Assembly: GCA_017559615.1 (NCBI GenBank)
Contig: JAFYRB010000030.1
Location: 1-28,505 of the forward strand
Source of the DNA: Alistipes sp.
GTDB lineage: Bacteria; Bacteroidota; Bacteroidia; Bacteroidales; Rikenellaceae
Direction of reading: 5' to 3'
DNA length: 28,505 nt
Position 1 is the stretch's first letter. Each line of letters starts with the position of its first letter. The notes below the pieces were generated by a model. The model was not told the origin of the DNA, did no database searches, and saw only the letters and a program-made list of their open reading frames with translations. A program made the position numbers and the translations under genes. Shown here piece by piece: positions 15,802 to 24,261 of this stretch.

Positions 15802-18729
15802 TTAGAATCTAAAGTAAACATTAAGATAGTAGTTAAGACCGTTCATATAGAAATACTTCGAGTCGAAACGTGAGTACGTTGTAGGAATCTTGTGAATCTC
15901 CATCTGGCCCTCTGCATTAGGGAAGAGGATAGGATCAGAGATTTTGTTAAGACGCATCTGCTCGTAACCACCTGTACGAATAGTCTGGTTATTGAGGATG
16001 TTGTTCACCTGAAGGCTGAAGCCGAGAGTATACTTATACTTAATGCTCCAGTTCTTACCGATGCTTGCACTTAGGGTATAAGCGCGTCCCAACTCCTCCT
16101 GCTCGCGGATGCCCTCAATAACATCCACTACATAGGCCTTCTGGCGGCCATTCTCAAGGTTGTTCCAATCATAGATTCGCATAAGCTCCTTCTCGAGGTA
16201 CTCGGTACGATACATAGGGTTCATCGAGAGGTACAAACGGTCGTAGAAGTTAAAGTCTACGGTAGCATACCAATTCTTAGGACCGCGGAAGTTAAGACCC
16301 ACGTTGATAGCAGTCTGTGGAGTGCTCTCCACCTTCATACCCTTCCAGTTTACCACACTGTGAACAACATCAGTTGCCGAGTTATCGATCATCTGTGTAA
16401 ACTTTGGATTAGAGGTGTAGATGTAGTCACCAAGGCTGATAGCACTCTGCAACGACAAGCCCCACGCAATAGGAATGCTCAAGCCAAGCTCAACACCCAT
16501 ATATCGCTTATCGATGCCCGACATTGCGAAGTTTGTGAACGAGTTCTGCGTATCGTCATAGAACGAGATAACCTTCGAGAGGTCGTGCATCTGGGTGTAG
16601 TATGCCGAGAGTCGCGCACGAATCCAAGGAGTGCGGAGGTTATATGTGAAGTCCGCTCCATAAATCTTCTCGGCATCCAAACCTGGAGTAATCTGATTAC
16701 GTGTACGTGCCGATACGAAGGCGTTGTTGAACATCGGAGCGTTCTGCATAGCAGTTGCATTAAGCTCAATAGAGTGAGCGCCAGAGAACTGATATGAGAA
16801 GTTTGCCTTTACCTTATATGTAAAGTTGTTAATCTTCTCCGAGTCGCCGAGCGATGTCAAGCCACGGTTATCGCCAGCATTAGCATTCTGGAAGAGTCCC
16901 TTCTCCCAAAGGCCCTCACGCCAGATAGATGATACACCCGCCTCGGCACCGATATTTGCCGAGAAGCCACCTGCCGACACCTCATACATAGCCCAAAGCT
17001 GGCCCTGACGCACGTGAGCATAGTAGTCGTAACCATACTTATCGCCCTCCTTTGCTGCCTGCGCGTGACCATACTCGCGGTAGTATGCCATATTATTCTG
17101 GTATGCCTCGACGTTGCTACCAAAGTCGCGCTCTGCGAACTTATCAACATCCAACCAATAGTCGCCACCAAGCAAATCCTTAACCTCGCTGTAATACTCT
17201 GTGCGGTTTACGCGAGCGCGGATACCAGCTGTGAGCTTCGAGCCGCCACGGAAAATATGACCGAGCTGTGCTGCAAAGTTATAGTCAATCTGGTCTGTGT
17301 GACGCTCCTCAATCATAGCAACCGAACGGTGGCCCTCGCCATAGGTAGCATCAACATTACCCATCTTATTATCCTGAAGAAGATCATCGAAATCGATATA
17401 ACCGTTCCAATTCTGAGCATACTCAACAAGTTTCATACGATCAGTCTCAAGGTCAGTATCGGTAAATGGAAGCGTCATATCGTTCGCCTCAGCGAAGTTG
17501 TTAAGTATCAAACGACGCTCCAAACGATCACCGTAGTATGATGGTAATCGGCGGTAATAGTCAGGACGTGGGTCCTCACCCTTATACCAAGTAAGTGCCG
17601 AGTAGCCATTGAAACCAAAACGTACAGAGGTTGCCACAGAGAGGTTTGTACGCTCCGAAATCTGCCAGTTATAGTTCAACATCGCAATAGGCTCGTGCAT
17701 ACGGCGAACACGTGAGTTACGCTCCTCACCATTCTGAAGACCTACGTTAGGGTTGTAATAGTTATCACCCCAAAGATCATAAGCCTCCTGTGTTGAAGCC
17801 TGCTGCGCACCGCGTGTCGTAGGCGCACCAAGGATAGTTGCCGAGAGTCGGTGACGTGAGTTAAAGACCTTCTCTGCCGAAGCGAAGTAGCCATAAGCAT
17901 TGTAGTAAACGCCATTTACATAGCCATTACCACCCTGACGTGTAGATACCGAGAAACCATACGACCAACCGTTATCCAACATACCCGAAGCGTAGCTTAC
18001 CATAACACGGAAGCGGTAGAGCTGTGTAGAGTTTACAACACTTGCGCGGAAGCCCTTGCGAAGCTGCGACGCACGAGCGTTGATATTCGTAGTACCTGCA
18101 ACACCACCCAAGCCGTAGTCCGACATCTGCAAGCCTGATGTAATCTCCTGATTACGTGTAGCATCATTCAAACCGCTCCACAATGACCAAGGGCCATAGC
18201 TTGTAAGAGCATCGTTGAAACGGATACCATTAAGGTAGACATCCTGATACTGCGAATCATAACCACGAACATTGAAACGCATCTCCGAGAAGCGATACGA
18301 AGCGATGTTGTTGAACAAATCCTTCGATGCTGACAACGCAGCAGGCATAGCCTGTGAGTCACCAGCGCTCTCGGCATCGGTATCCAACTCCGAGAATGCC
18401 GAGTCGTCGATAGTTGCCATCGTAGCTGGCACCATAACAACATTCTGCATATCATACACCAACTCCTTAACACGTACCATAACCTCCAAATCCTCGAACT
18501 CAACAGCCTCGAAACGGAGCAAGTACTGACCAGATGCCAAGCCCTCGATAAGGAACTCACCATTCTGGTTTGTAGTGGTGTTCACCGAAACGCCATCGAC
18601 ATAAATCGCAACGTTGTTGATAGGCTCACGATCTTCACGTGATACCACCGTACCCTTCACACCTCCCGACTGAGCAAATACGCTCACCGATAGGAGGATA
18701 GAAAAGATTGTTAATAAAAGTTTCCTCAT
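15802..18729 (-). CDS. TonB-dependent outer-membrane receptor with CarboxypepD_reg-like domain
   Basis: The 975-residue protein is a TonB-energised outer-membrane importer. A signal peptidase I sequence ends near residue 20 (VFAQ). Residues 23-95 are a carboxypeptidase-regulatory-like beta domain (GGVKGTVVSREDREPINNVA; NQNGEFLIEGLASGQYLLRF) typical of Bacteroidota receptors. The plug spans about 120-235 (FSEMRFNVRGYDSQYQDVYL; YGLGGVAGTTNINARAS), and the rest is a beta-barrel ending in NYYLNVYFRF with a C-terminal Phe, as needed for BAM assembly. It is shorter than some SusC proteins, and no SusD follows; a DUF5689 lipoprotein does. The nuclease gene starts 17 bases upstream of its own start. 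The import substrate is inferred to be nucleic-acid fragments. Confidence 0.92.
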   Translation of the reverse strand: MRKLLLTIFSILLSVSVFAQSGGVKGTVVSREDREPINNVAIYVDGVSVNTTTNQNGEFLIEGLASGQYLLRFEAVEFEDLEVMVRVKELVYDMQNVVMVPATMATIDDSAFSELDTDAESAGDSQAMPAALSASKDLFNNIASYRFSEMRFNVRGYDSQYQDVYLNGIRFNDALTSYGPWSLWSGLNDATRNQEITSGLQMSDYGLGGVAGTTNINARASQLRKGFRASVVNSTQLYRFRVMVSYASGMLDNGWSYGFSVSTRQGGNGYVNGVYYNAYGYFASAEKVFNSRHRLSATILGAPTTRGAQQASTQEAYDLWGDNYYNPNVGLQNGEERNSRVRRMHEPIAMLNYNWQISERTNLSVATSVRFGFNGYSALTWYKGEDPRPDYYRRLPSYYGDRLERRLILNNFAEANDMTLPFTDTDLETDRMKLVEYAQNWNGYIDFDDLLQDNKMGNVDATYGEGHRSVAMIEERHTDQIDYNFAAQLGHIFRGGSKLTAGIRARVNRTEYYSEVKDLLGGDYWLDVDKFAERDFGSNVEAYQNNMAYYREYGHAQAAKEGDKYGYDYYAHVRQGQLWAMYEVSAGGFSANIGAEAGVSSIWREGLWEKGLFQNANAGDNRGLTSLGDSEKINNFTYKVKANFSYQFSGAHSIELNATAMQNAPMFNNAFVSARTRNQITPGLDAEKIYGADFTYNLRTPWIRARLSAYYTQMHDLSKVISFYDDTQNSFTNFAMSGIDKRYMGVELGLSIPIAWGLSLQSAISLGDYIYTSNPKFTQMIDNSATDVVHSVVNWKGMKVESTPQTAINVGLNFRGPKNWYATVDFNFYDRLYLSMNPMYRTEYLEKELMRIYDWNNLENGRQKAYVVDVIEGIREQEELGRAYTLSASIGKNWSIKYKYTLGFSLQVNNILNNQTIRTGGYEQMRLNKISDPILFPNAEGQMEIHKIPTTYSRFDSKYFYMNGLNYYLNVYFRF

Positions 18730-18746
18730 AATTTATCTATTAAATA

Positions 18747-19778
18747 TTACTTTCCAATGTAGATATATACAGGGAAGTGGTCGCTAAAACCATTCTGGAA
18801 ATTGTTGGTCACGAACGTACGCAATGGATAACCCTTATACTGGCCCTCCTGCTGAAGCATATATGGGCGAGTAAAGATATTACCATAAAACTTATCACCC
18901 TTGATGATACGCAACGTTCCTGGCTCGGCATTCACGAGGTTCTCCGTAACGCAGATGTTATCAAACAAGTTCCAAGCATCCTGATATGCCAATGTTCCGA
19001 GACCTGCACGCAACATCTGGAAGTATGGGTTGAAGAAGTCACCCTGCTCCAACTCCTTAACCTTACCCTTTGCGCCCATAACCTTCACGATGCTGGCATC
19101 CGTAGCATCATCGTTGAGGTCGCCCATAACAATCACCTTTGTAGCAGGATTCTCCCTAAGTAGCGAGTCCTTAATCTCACGAATCTGCTTCGCGCAAGCA
19201 TCACGTTTAAACTGCGATGCCTCCTTACCACCAAGACGCGATGGCCAGTGCGATACAAGGAAGTAGAATGGCTCACCCTCGATACTACCCCACATCACAA
19301 CAAAGTCACGAGTGCGGAAGTTTGGAAGCTCTGGGACATTGAGTTTGATGTTATCCGAGCCCTCGAGTTTGAAGACATCGGCACGATACAAGAATGCCAC
19401 ATCCACACCACGAGCGTCTGGCGAGTCGTAGTGACAAATGCGATAGTTCGCCCCCTTCAACTTTGGCTGCGCGATAAGGTCCTCCAACACGGTACGGTTC
19501 TCAATCTCCGACACACCAATCACCACAGGATAATCCTTGTTGATAGCCGCAATGTCGAACAACACACGCTCCATATTCGAGAGCTTCTTCTGATACTTAA
19601 TCTCGTTCCACTTCTTGATGCCCTCGGGGGTAAACTCCTCATCGTGAGTCTCGGGATCATCATAGATGTCGAACAAGTTCTCTAAGTTGTAGAAGACAAC
19701 TTTATATGGCTTCTGCTGCGCCCACACTGTGGCAACGGCAAATAGCGCCATACATAGCAACAATAGGTTTCTTTTCAT
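18747..19778 (-). CDS. Secreted endonuclease/exonuclease/phosphatase-family protein
   Basis: The 343-residue protein has a cleavable signal peptide (about 1-20, ending VWA) and no lipobox, so it should act in the periplasm or outside. The EEP (DNase I-like) fold shows all key motifs: FYNLENLFD (Asn31, Glu33), GVSEIENR (Glu91), SPDARGVDVAFLY, SHWPSR (His177), MGDLNDD (Asp220, Asn222) and FSDHFPVYI (Asp333, His334). Members hydrolyse phosphodiester or phosphomonoester bonds with divalent metal ions. The family includes DNases and phosphatases, so the exact substrate is not fixed by sequence. The neighbouring lipoprotein nuclease and OB-fold proteins favour nucleic acid. It lies 42 bases after the nuclease gene and 17 bases before the TonB receptor. 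Confidence 0.92.
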   Translation of the reverse strand: MKRNLLLLCMALFAVATVWAQQKPYKVVFYNLENLFDIYDDPETHDEEFTPEGIKKWNEIKYQKKLSNMERVLFDIAAINKDYPVVIGVSEIENRTVLEDLIAQPKLKGANYRICHYDSPDARGVDVAFLYRADVFKLEGSDNIKLNVPELPNFRTRDFVVMWGSIEGEPFYFLVSHWPSRLGGKEASQFKRDACAKQIREIKDSLLRENPATKVIVMGDLNDDATDASIVKVMGAKGKVKELEQGDFFNPYFQMLRAGLGTLAYQDAWNLFDNICVTENLVNAEPGTLRIIKGDKFYGNIFTRPYMLQQEGQYKGYPLRTFVTNNFQNGFSDHFPVYIYIGK

Positions 19779-19820
19779 TGTCGTACTATAATTAATTTAA
19801 TTTGTTCCTTAGTTTTCGAG

Positions 19821-21023
19821 CTAATTAATACCCCACTCGGAAGGTACTCTTACGCTCTTTACCTGCTGCTCGATATCATCGTTAAGCATTGGGAAGAAGG
19901 TGAAGCCCGTTATCTCCTCAAGCTCCGCCACTGTCATACAGTCCGCAGAGGTGATAGAGGTATCATTTCCTGTATCTGCGTGCTCCATCCAGAATACAAT
20001 CGCACGAAGCTGCGACGCATCGGTAATCTCGTCAATACGCTTTCCCGTATTACCCTTCTTCGTGCGCAACAAAGCCTTATAGTAGTAGGTTGGCGTAGGA
20101 CATACGTTACCTGACTTATCAGTAGTCTGTGCTGCTATCGACGAGTGGTGCTCACCCTCGAAGTAGGCTCCCGTAACCACATAAAGAGTATCCGAGCATA
20201 TCATATTACGCACCTTACCCTCCAACGCACCCCACTTCTTCTGGTTGAAATTCGCGTGCTGCGGAGTCATATTCGTAGCGTAGAAGGTCTGGTCCATCAT
20301 CTCCTGCGAACACTTGCGGTCGGCAGCAGGAAGCTGATGACCACGGTCATATCTACCCACATACGAGCCGATGCCCAAGTTTGCCTGCACGGATGTACTA
20401 ACATTAGGATCGTAGTCAAACGAGCTATAATCACGATTGCCACTTCCCGAAGTATATGCCGAATGGAGTGGATATGCCACCCACAAAGCAGCTCTAACAT
20501 TAGGATCAAAGCAATAGGTATAGTTGCGAGCGTTACTCTTCACGCCCATCTTTCCGTAGTGAGTGTTATAGATATAGTCGCCCTCGTTTTTGCAGATTGG
20601 CAACTCCGCCCACTCACGCTCAAACGACAACGTAGTATCGTAGCCCAGCTGCGTGAACTGCAACTCGAAGAGAAGACCATCAGAGAACTCCACCACGACA
20701 TTTGCCACACGCGCAGCTCCCGTATCGTTCTTCTTAAAGTAGATGTAGATAATCTTATCGTTTGCCTCCATCACACCCTCGATGTTGATACCTTTAGAGA
20801 AGTATGCCCAATCACCCTCCGACGCGATGGCGATTTTGTAAGATATACCCTGTTCTGCTCGTAGCACCACAGCGCAGTTCTCACTTCTACCATCCACCTC
20901 GGTTTTCGACAATGAAGCGAAACTCTCTATTACTTTCTCCACAACTACATCACATCCCACAAGTGCAACCGAGAATAATGCGATGCACCACATTACGATT
21001 TTCTTATACACAAATTTCTGCAT
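19821..21023 (-). CDS. DNA/RNA non-specific endonuclease, lipoprotein with N-terminal BACON-like domain
   Basis: The 400-residue protein belongs to the Serratia-type (NUC1, beta-beta-alpha metal) nucleases, which cut single- and double-stranded DNA and RNA. The lipobox ALVGC places Cys24 as the lipid anchor, so it is likely held on the outer membrane. Residues about 45-128 look like a BACON-type domain (SEGDWAYFSKG; ARVANVVVEF). The catalytic domain starts near 135. RYDRGHQLPAADR contains the DRGH motif with general-base His229, and ATNMTPQHANFNQKKWGALE contains Asn260 as the expected metal ligand. All key residues are intact. It follows a 96-base gap with a stable hairpin after the large lipoprotein gene and precedes the EEP gene by 42 bases. 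Confidence 0.93.
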   Translation of the reverse strand: MQKFVYKKIVMWCIALFSVALVGCDVVVEKVIESFASLSKTEVDGRSENCAVVLRAEQGISYKIAIASEGDWAYFSKGINIEGVMEANDKIIYIYFKKNDTGAARVANVVVEFSDGLLFELQFTQLGYDTTLSFEREWAELPICKNEGDYIYNTHYGKMGVKSNARNYTYCFDPNVRAALWVAYPLHSAYTSGSGNRDYSSFDYDPNVSTSVQANLGIGSYVGRYDRGHQLPAADRKCSQEMMDQTFYATNMTPQHANFNQKKWGALEGKVRNMICSDTLYVVTGAYFEGEHHSSIAAQTTDKSGNVCPTPTYYYKALLRTKKGNTGKRIDEITDASQLRAIVFWMEHADTGNDTSITSADCMTVAELEEITGFTFFPMLNDDIEQQVKSVRVPSEWGIN

Positions 21024-21062
21024 ATAATCCTGTTCTAAAATTTCTTTTTTGTAAGTTTTCTC

Positions 21063-21103
21063 TCGCCCACTCGGGTGAGTTGCCCCACCCGAGTCCTCGG
21101 CGA
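21063..21103 (-). other. Intercistronic stem-loop between large lipoprotein and nuclease genes
   Basis: A perfect 9-bp stem pairs 21069-21077 with 21086-21094 (ACTCGGGTG with CACCCGAGT) around an 8-base loop. A further 5-bp stem (21063-21067 with 21099-21103) continues it after an asymmetric bulge. No T-run follows on either strand, so it is not a classical terminator. It may be an RNA processing or stability element. Confidence 0.65.
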
Positions 21104-21119
21104 AAGATGATTTTATTTA

Positions 21120-24026
21120 TTACTCTACGTAAGTTACAGTCAAACTATTCATTCTTACCTGACCACCTGTAAGAGATGCTACGGTGTAAGAAGTTACAGC
21201 TGTAGAGAACTTAACAGTTACGATGCTACCATCAACAGTTACATCATCAGTCGATGGCATAGAGTCCACCAACGCAGTGGCATAAGATGCGCTGTTGCAA
21301 GCGAACTTAATCATAGACATTGCGTGGTCGCACTCAACGATAATCTGCGAGCCCTTGTAGAAACGCGCTGGAGCAGAGTAGTTACCAACGTCGGTTGTAG
21401 AGGCGCTCTTATTATTTGTCAAGGTGATTCCGTTAGCCTGCCATACCTGCTGGTTTGCATCGTATGAAATACGATTGTTAATATCTGCGAATGACAAAGT
21501 AGCCTCGTTTGCTGGCTGCTCCTGCTCTGGTGCAGACTCGTGAGAAACATAAACACCATTACCCATCTGTGGAGCATCGTTGTAAGAGGTACGCACACCG
21601 CGGATAGTAAGAGTGTCGCCCTCCTTCAAACCGAGCGATGTGAAGACCTTATTACCACTCTCGTCGTAGATACCATAAACGTATACCGTACCAGTAGCAT
21701 CCTTAAGGTCGAAATTACCATAGTTGGTGTTTGCTACGTTCATAATCACACCCGTAAGCTCATAGATGGTGCTATCCTCGGCAGCAGCCAAGAACTCTGC
21801 TACGGTAGCCACAACAACATCGCCAGGTGTTGGCTCTGGCTCTGGTTCTGGTTCTGGAGTTGGATTCTCACCACCACCCTCACCTGGGTTAAGAGGCTCG
21901 TCAGTAAGCTTAACACCACATACGATAGCACGTGCAGAGGCCATTGTAGAGTCAGCAGATGTAAGCGCGAAATTAGCATCAGTTGAGAACTCAATCTTCG
22001 ATGTTGCAGTCAAGCCCTCGAGCTTAATTGAGTAGTGGTCGCTATCGGCAAATGCAAGAGCTGTGTATGGAGGGTTGCCTGTTACGCCATCGTGTGAAGC
22101 GAGTTTCTGTGACTGTGTAGCACCGCCATCAACACGGTAGTAAAGCGTTACATCGCCACCCTTCCAGCCCTGTGCATAGAAGTTGAGGTACTTTGTACCC
22201 TCTACGCTCAAAACGCCAGATGTGAACTTACCAGCCTGCTTTGACTTACCCAACTTGAAGCCAGTAACAGTCTCGCTGCCAATTTTAGTATCACCAAGAG
22301 AGTAAGCAGCATTTGTAGAGTCATCAGCAGCACATACGAATGCAGAGTCCGACTCATAGATGCCATTTGCAGGAACGTTAGGCTGGTCATTGCCACCCTC
22401 GTTACCACCTTCATCACCACCCTCGTTGCCACCACCTGGGTTCTCTGTGCCATTAGCAAGGTCAATCTCCTGACCACCCTCACCAACGTTCAAAGTAACG
22501 TCATCAAGACGGTATGCGCTCTCGGCAGTTGCAGAGAACTTGATATAAAGCGATGCAGGAACCTCCTTCAATGTGAAGTTTGCAGTAGCCACATTCCAGC
22601 GACCCTCAGCAGTACCAGCAAATGTATACTCAACAGATGTCCACTTCTGGCCATCAGCAGAGAGCGATACGATGAACTCCGATGGTGTGAACTTGCTACC
22701 AAGTGACTGTGAATACTTCTCAGTACCGAATGTCAAAGTAAGGTTCTTATGTGAAGGCTCCAAAGCAAGACCATTGATAGTAAAGTGGTTCTCAACCTTA
22801 CCGAAGAAGATGTTATTCAAACCTGAACCAGCGTAGTCAGAGTAAGCACCATCCGAGTTAGAGTTGTTACGAACTGTAGTGTTGTGACCATCGTAAGATA
22901 CATTCTCGGCAGCAACACCCGCAGCATTCTTCATCTCTGGGAAGTCGGTTACATATGGCCAGTAGTCACCATCCTTAACAGCAGCCTTACCATCGAAGTT
23001 CTCGAAGTAGAGAGCATCTGTTGTAGGAGGAGTTGGAGGCTCTGGCTCCTGAATATTCTCAAGGTCGATAGTCTGACCACCATTACCAATATAGAACTTA
23101 ACATCGTCGAGACGGTATACAGATGCAACCTTTGCCTCAAACTTGACGTATAGCTTCTCGGTTGCAGCAGCAAGTGTGAAGTTTGCAGTAGCCACGTTCC
23201 AACGACCAGGCTCTGTACCTGCGTATGTGTACTCTACTGGCGCCCACTTCTCGCCATCCTTTGAGATGTAGAGAAGGAACTCCTCTGGCTTAAATGTGCT
23301 ATCACCATCCTGAGTATACTTCTCCGAGCCAAATGTAATCTTGAAGTTTACACCCTCCAATGGAGCGATATCGTTAATCTGGAAGTAAGCACCACCACCG
23401 AAGAAGATGTTGTTAGAACCTGAACCAGCGTAATCAGAGTAAGAGCTATTAGATGTAGAGTTAGCACGAACAGATACACCCGAACCGCTATAAGTTACAT
23501 TTGCAGCAGCATCACCCTCTGGGTTAGCGAACTCTGGGAACTGGTCGATATAAGGCCAAGATGAGCCTGAGCCATACTCCTTTGTAGCCTCCTTACCATC
23601 GAAGTTGTCGCTATAAAGCAACTCCTCCTCCACGGTCTGGTTCTGGTCAGCAGACTGGTTTACAGTAAATTTCTTTGTCTCCCACACGCCATACTTGTAG
23701 TGGAGAGCCTGAACTTTAACAACTGCGCTACGAATAGCACCAGTGTTGTTCATAGATACAGCAACGGTAATCTGACCATTTTTGCTACCTGCCTGTGGGG
23801 TTACAGTCACCCAATCAGCATCATTCTCCACCTTCCAATCAGCGTTGGCGGTAATGTTCACTGTCTGGGCACCCTCCTCGTTCGTAAAGTTCAAGGTAGA
23901 TACCGACAACTCAACCGTAGGGTTATCGACAATCTCCTCGCCCTTATCCTCGCAAGCTACGAAGCCCAAAGCAGAGCCAAGGATCAAAGCTACGGCGAAG
24001 ATCGACTTAAAAAGTTTGTTTGCCAT
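21120..24026 (-). CDS. Large multidomain surface lipoprotein: BACON, duplicated jelly-roll-like domains, OB-fold
   Basis: The 968-residue protein has a lipoprotein signal (lipobox GFVAC, Cys25) followed by acidic residues EDKGEE, compatible with a surface-export signal. Domains, in order: BACON (about 38-125); a beta domain (136-322); a second copy of it (338-522) sharing YSDYAGSG-NNIFFG, GRWNVATANFTL and YRLDDV; a Gly/Asn/Glu-rich linker (529-550); a third unrelated beta domain (554-708); a Pro/Glu linker (713-735); an OB-fold-like domain similar to DUF5689 (736-830: IYELTGVIMNV, FDLKDATGTVYVYGIY, LKEGDTLTIRG); and a C-terminal beta domain (840-968). The duplicated domains resemble choice-of-anchor-J-type carbohydrate-binding-like folds. 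No catalytic motif is seen. I infer a binding or scaffold protein for the nuclease locus. It is the first gene of the minus-strand run. Confidence 0.8.
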   Translation of the reverse strand: MANKLFKSIFAVALILGSALGFVACEDKGEEIVDNPTVELSVSTLNFTNEEGAQTVNITANADWKVENDADWVTVTPQAGSKNGQITVAVSMNNTGAIRSAVVKVQALHYKYGVWETKKFTVNQSADQNQTVEEELLYSDNFDGKEATKEYGSGSSWPYIDQFPEFANPEGDAAANVTYSGSGVSVRANSTSNSSYSDYAGSGSNNIFFGGGAYFQINDIAPLEGVNFKITFGSEKYTQDGDSTFKPEEFLLYISKDGEKWAPVEYTYAGTEPGRWNVATANFTLAAATEKLYVKFEAKVASVYRLDDVKFYIGNGGQTIDLENIQEPEPPTPPTTDALYFENFDGKAAVKDGDYWPYVTDFPEMKNAAGVAAENVSYDGHNTTVRNNSNSDGAYSDYAGSGLNNIFFGKVENHFTINGLALEPSHKNLTLTFGTEKYSQSLGSKFTPSEFIVSLSADGQKWTSVEYTFAGTAEGRWNVATANFTLKEVPASLYIKFSATAESAYRLDDVTLNVGEGGQEIDLANGTENPGGGNEGGDEGGNEGGNDQPNVPANGIYESDSAFVCAADDSTNAAYSLGDTKIGSETVTGFKLGKSKQAGKFTSGVLSVEGTKYLNFYAQGWKGGDVTLYYRVDGGATQSQKLASHDGVTGNPPYTALAFADSDHYSIKLEGLTATSKIEFSTDANFALTSADSTMASARAIVCGVKLTDEPLNPGEGGGENPTPEPEPEPEPTPGDVVVATVAEFLAAAEDSTIYELTGVIMNVANTNYGNFDLKDATGTVYVYGIYDESGNKVFTSLGLKEGDTLTIRGVRTSYNDAPQMGNGVYVSHESAPEQEQPANEATLSFADINNRISYDANQQVWQANGITLTNNKSASTTDVGNYSAPARFYKGSQIIVECDHAMSMIKFACNSASYATALVDSMPSTDDVTVDGSIVTVKFSTAVTSYTVASLTGGQVRMNSLTVTYVE
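22461..23621 (-). repeat. Internal tandem domain duplication in the large lipoprotein gene
   Basis: Codons for residues 136-322 (23621-23061) and 338-522 (23015-22461) encode two copies of the same about 185-residue domain. Shared landmarks in the same order are FDGK, WPY, FPE, YSDYAGSG, NNIFFG, EKY, GRWNVATANFTL and YRLDDV, and both end in GGQ-IDL. A Pro-rich linker separates them. The copies have diverged clearly at DNA level, so the duplication is not recent. Confidence 0.88.
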
Positions 24027-24116
24027 AAGTTTAAATTATTAGTTGATGAATACAAAAAGTTTTATTCATAATTTTACGTCAACACAATATCTCTAATAGA
24101 GATAATGTGTATCGCA

Positions 24117-24124
24117 CAAATGTA
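24117..24124 (-). promoter_or_regulatory. Possible -7 element of the nuclease/TonB locus promoter
   Basis: The minus strand reads TACATTTG (complement of 24117-24124), a match to TAnnTTTG about 90 bases before the lipoprotein start at 24026. No good TTG lies at the expected -33 distance, so the promoter may be weak or activator-dependent. Confidence 0.4.
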
Positions 24125-24205
24125 CAACATATTTTAGTAATATTAAAATTTTTTATTAAAAAAGGTGCAATAATATATTGGTAATGGTCTAACATCGCTT
24201 AACAC

Positions 24206-24236
24206 TTGCATTTCTCAACACAAAATCGTATATTTG
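24206..24236 (+). promoter_or_regulatory. Bacteroidota-type promoter for ruvB
   Basis: TTG at 24206-24208 is followed after 20 bases by TATATTTG at 24229-24236, an exact TAnnTTTG match, 25 bases before the ruvB ATG. The rest of the 24027-24261 intergenic stretch is AT-rich, and I see nothing else in it. Confidence 0.7.
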
Positions 24237-24261
24237 CAAGATATAAAGATTACCATTAATT

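Noticed and set aside
17014..17541. A 175-codon open frame antisense to the TonB receptor
   Set aside because: No recognisable domain or promoter, and it is fully contained in the receptor gene; a shadow frame.
21822..21866. GGCTCTGG/GGTTCTGG short tandem repeat as a phase-variable tract
   Set aside because: It encodes the Pro/Glu linker of the large lipoprotein, is short and imperfect, and a repeat-unit change of six bases would keep the frame, so no switching is implied.
8454..24192. TAATGGTCTAA found at 8454-8464 and again at 24182-24192, near two promoters
   Set aside because: In 28.5 kb many 11-base repeats are expected by chance, and the two copies sit differently relative to the promoters (after one, before the other).
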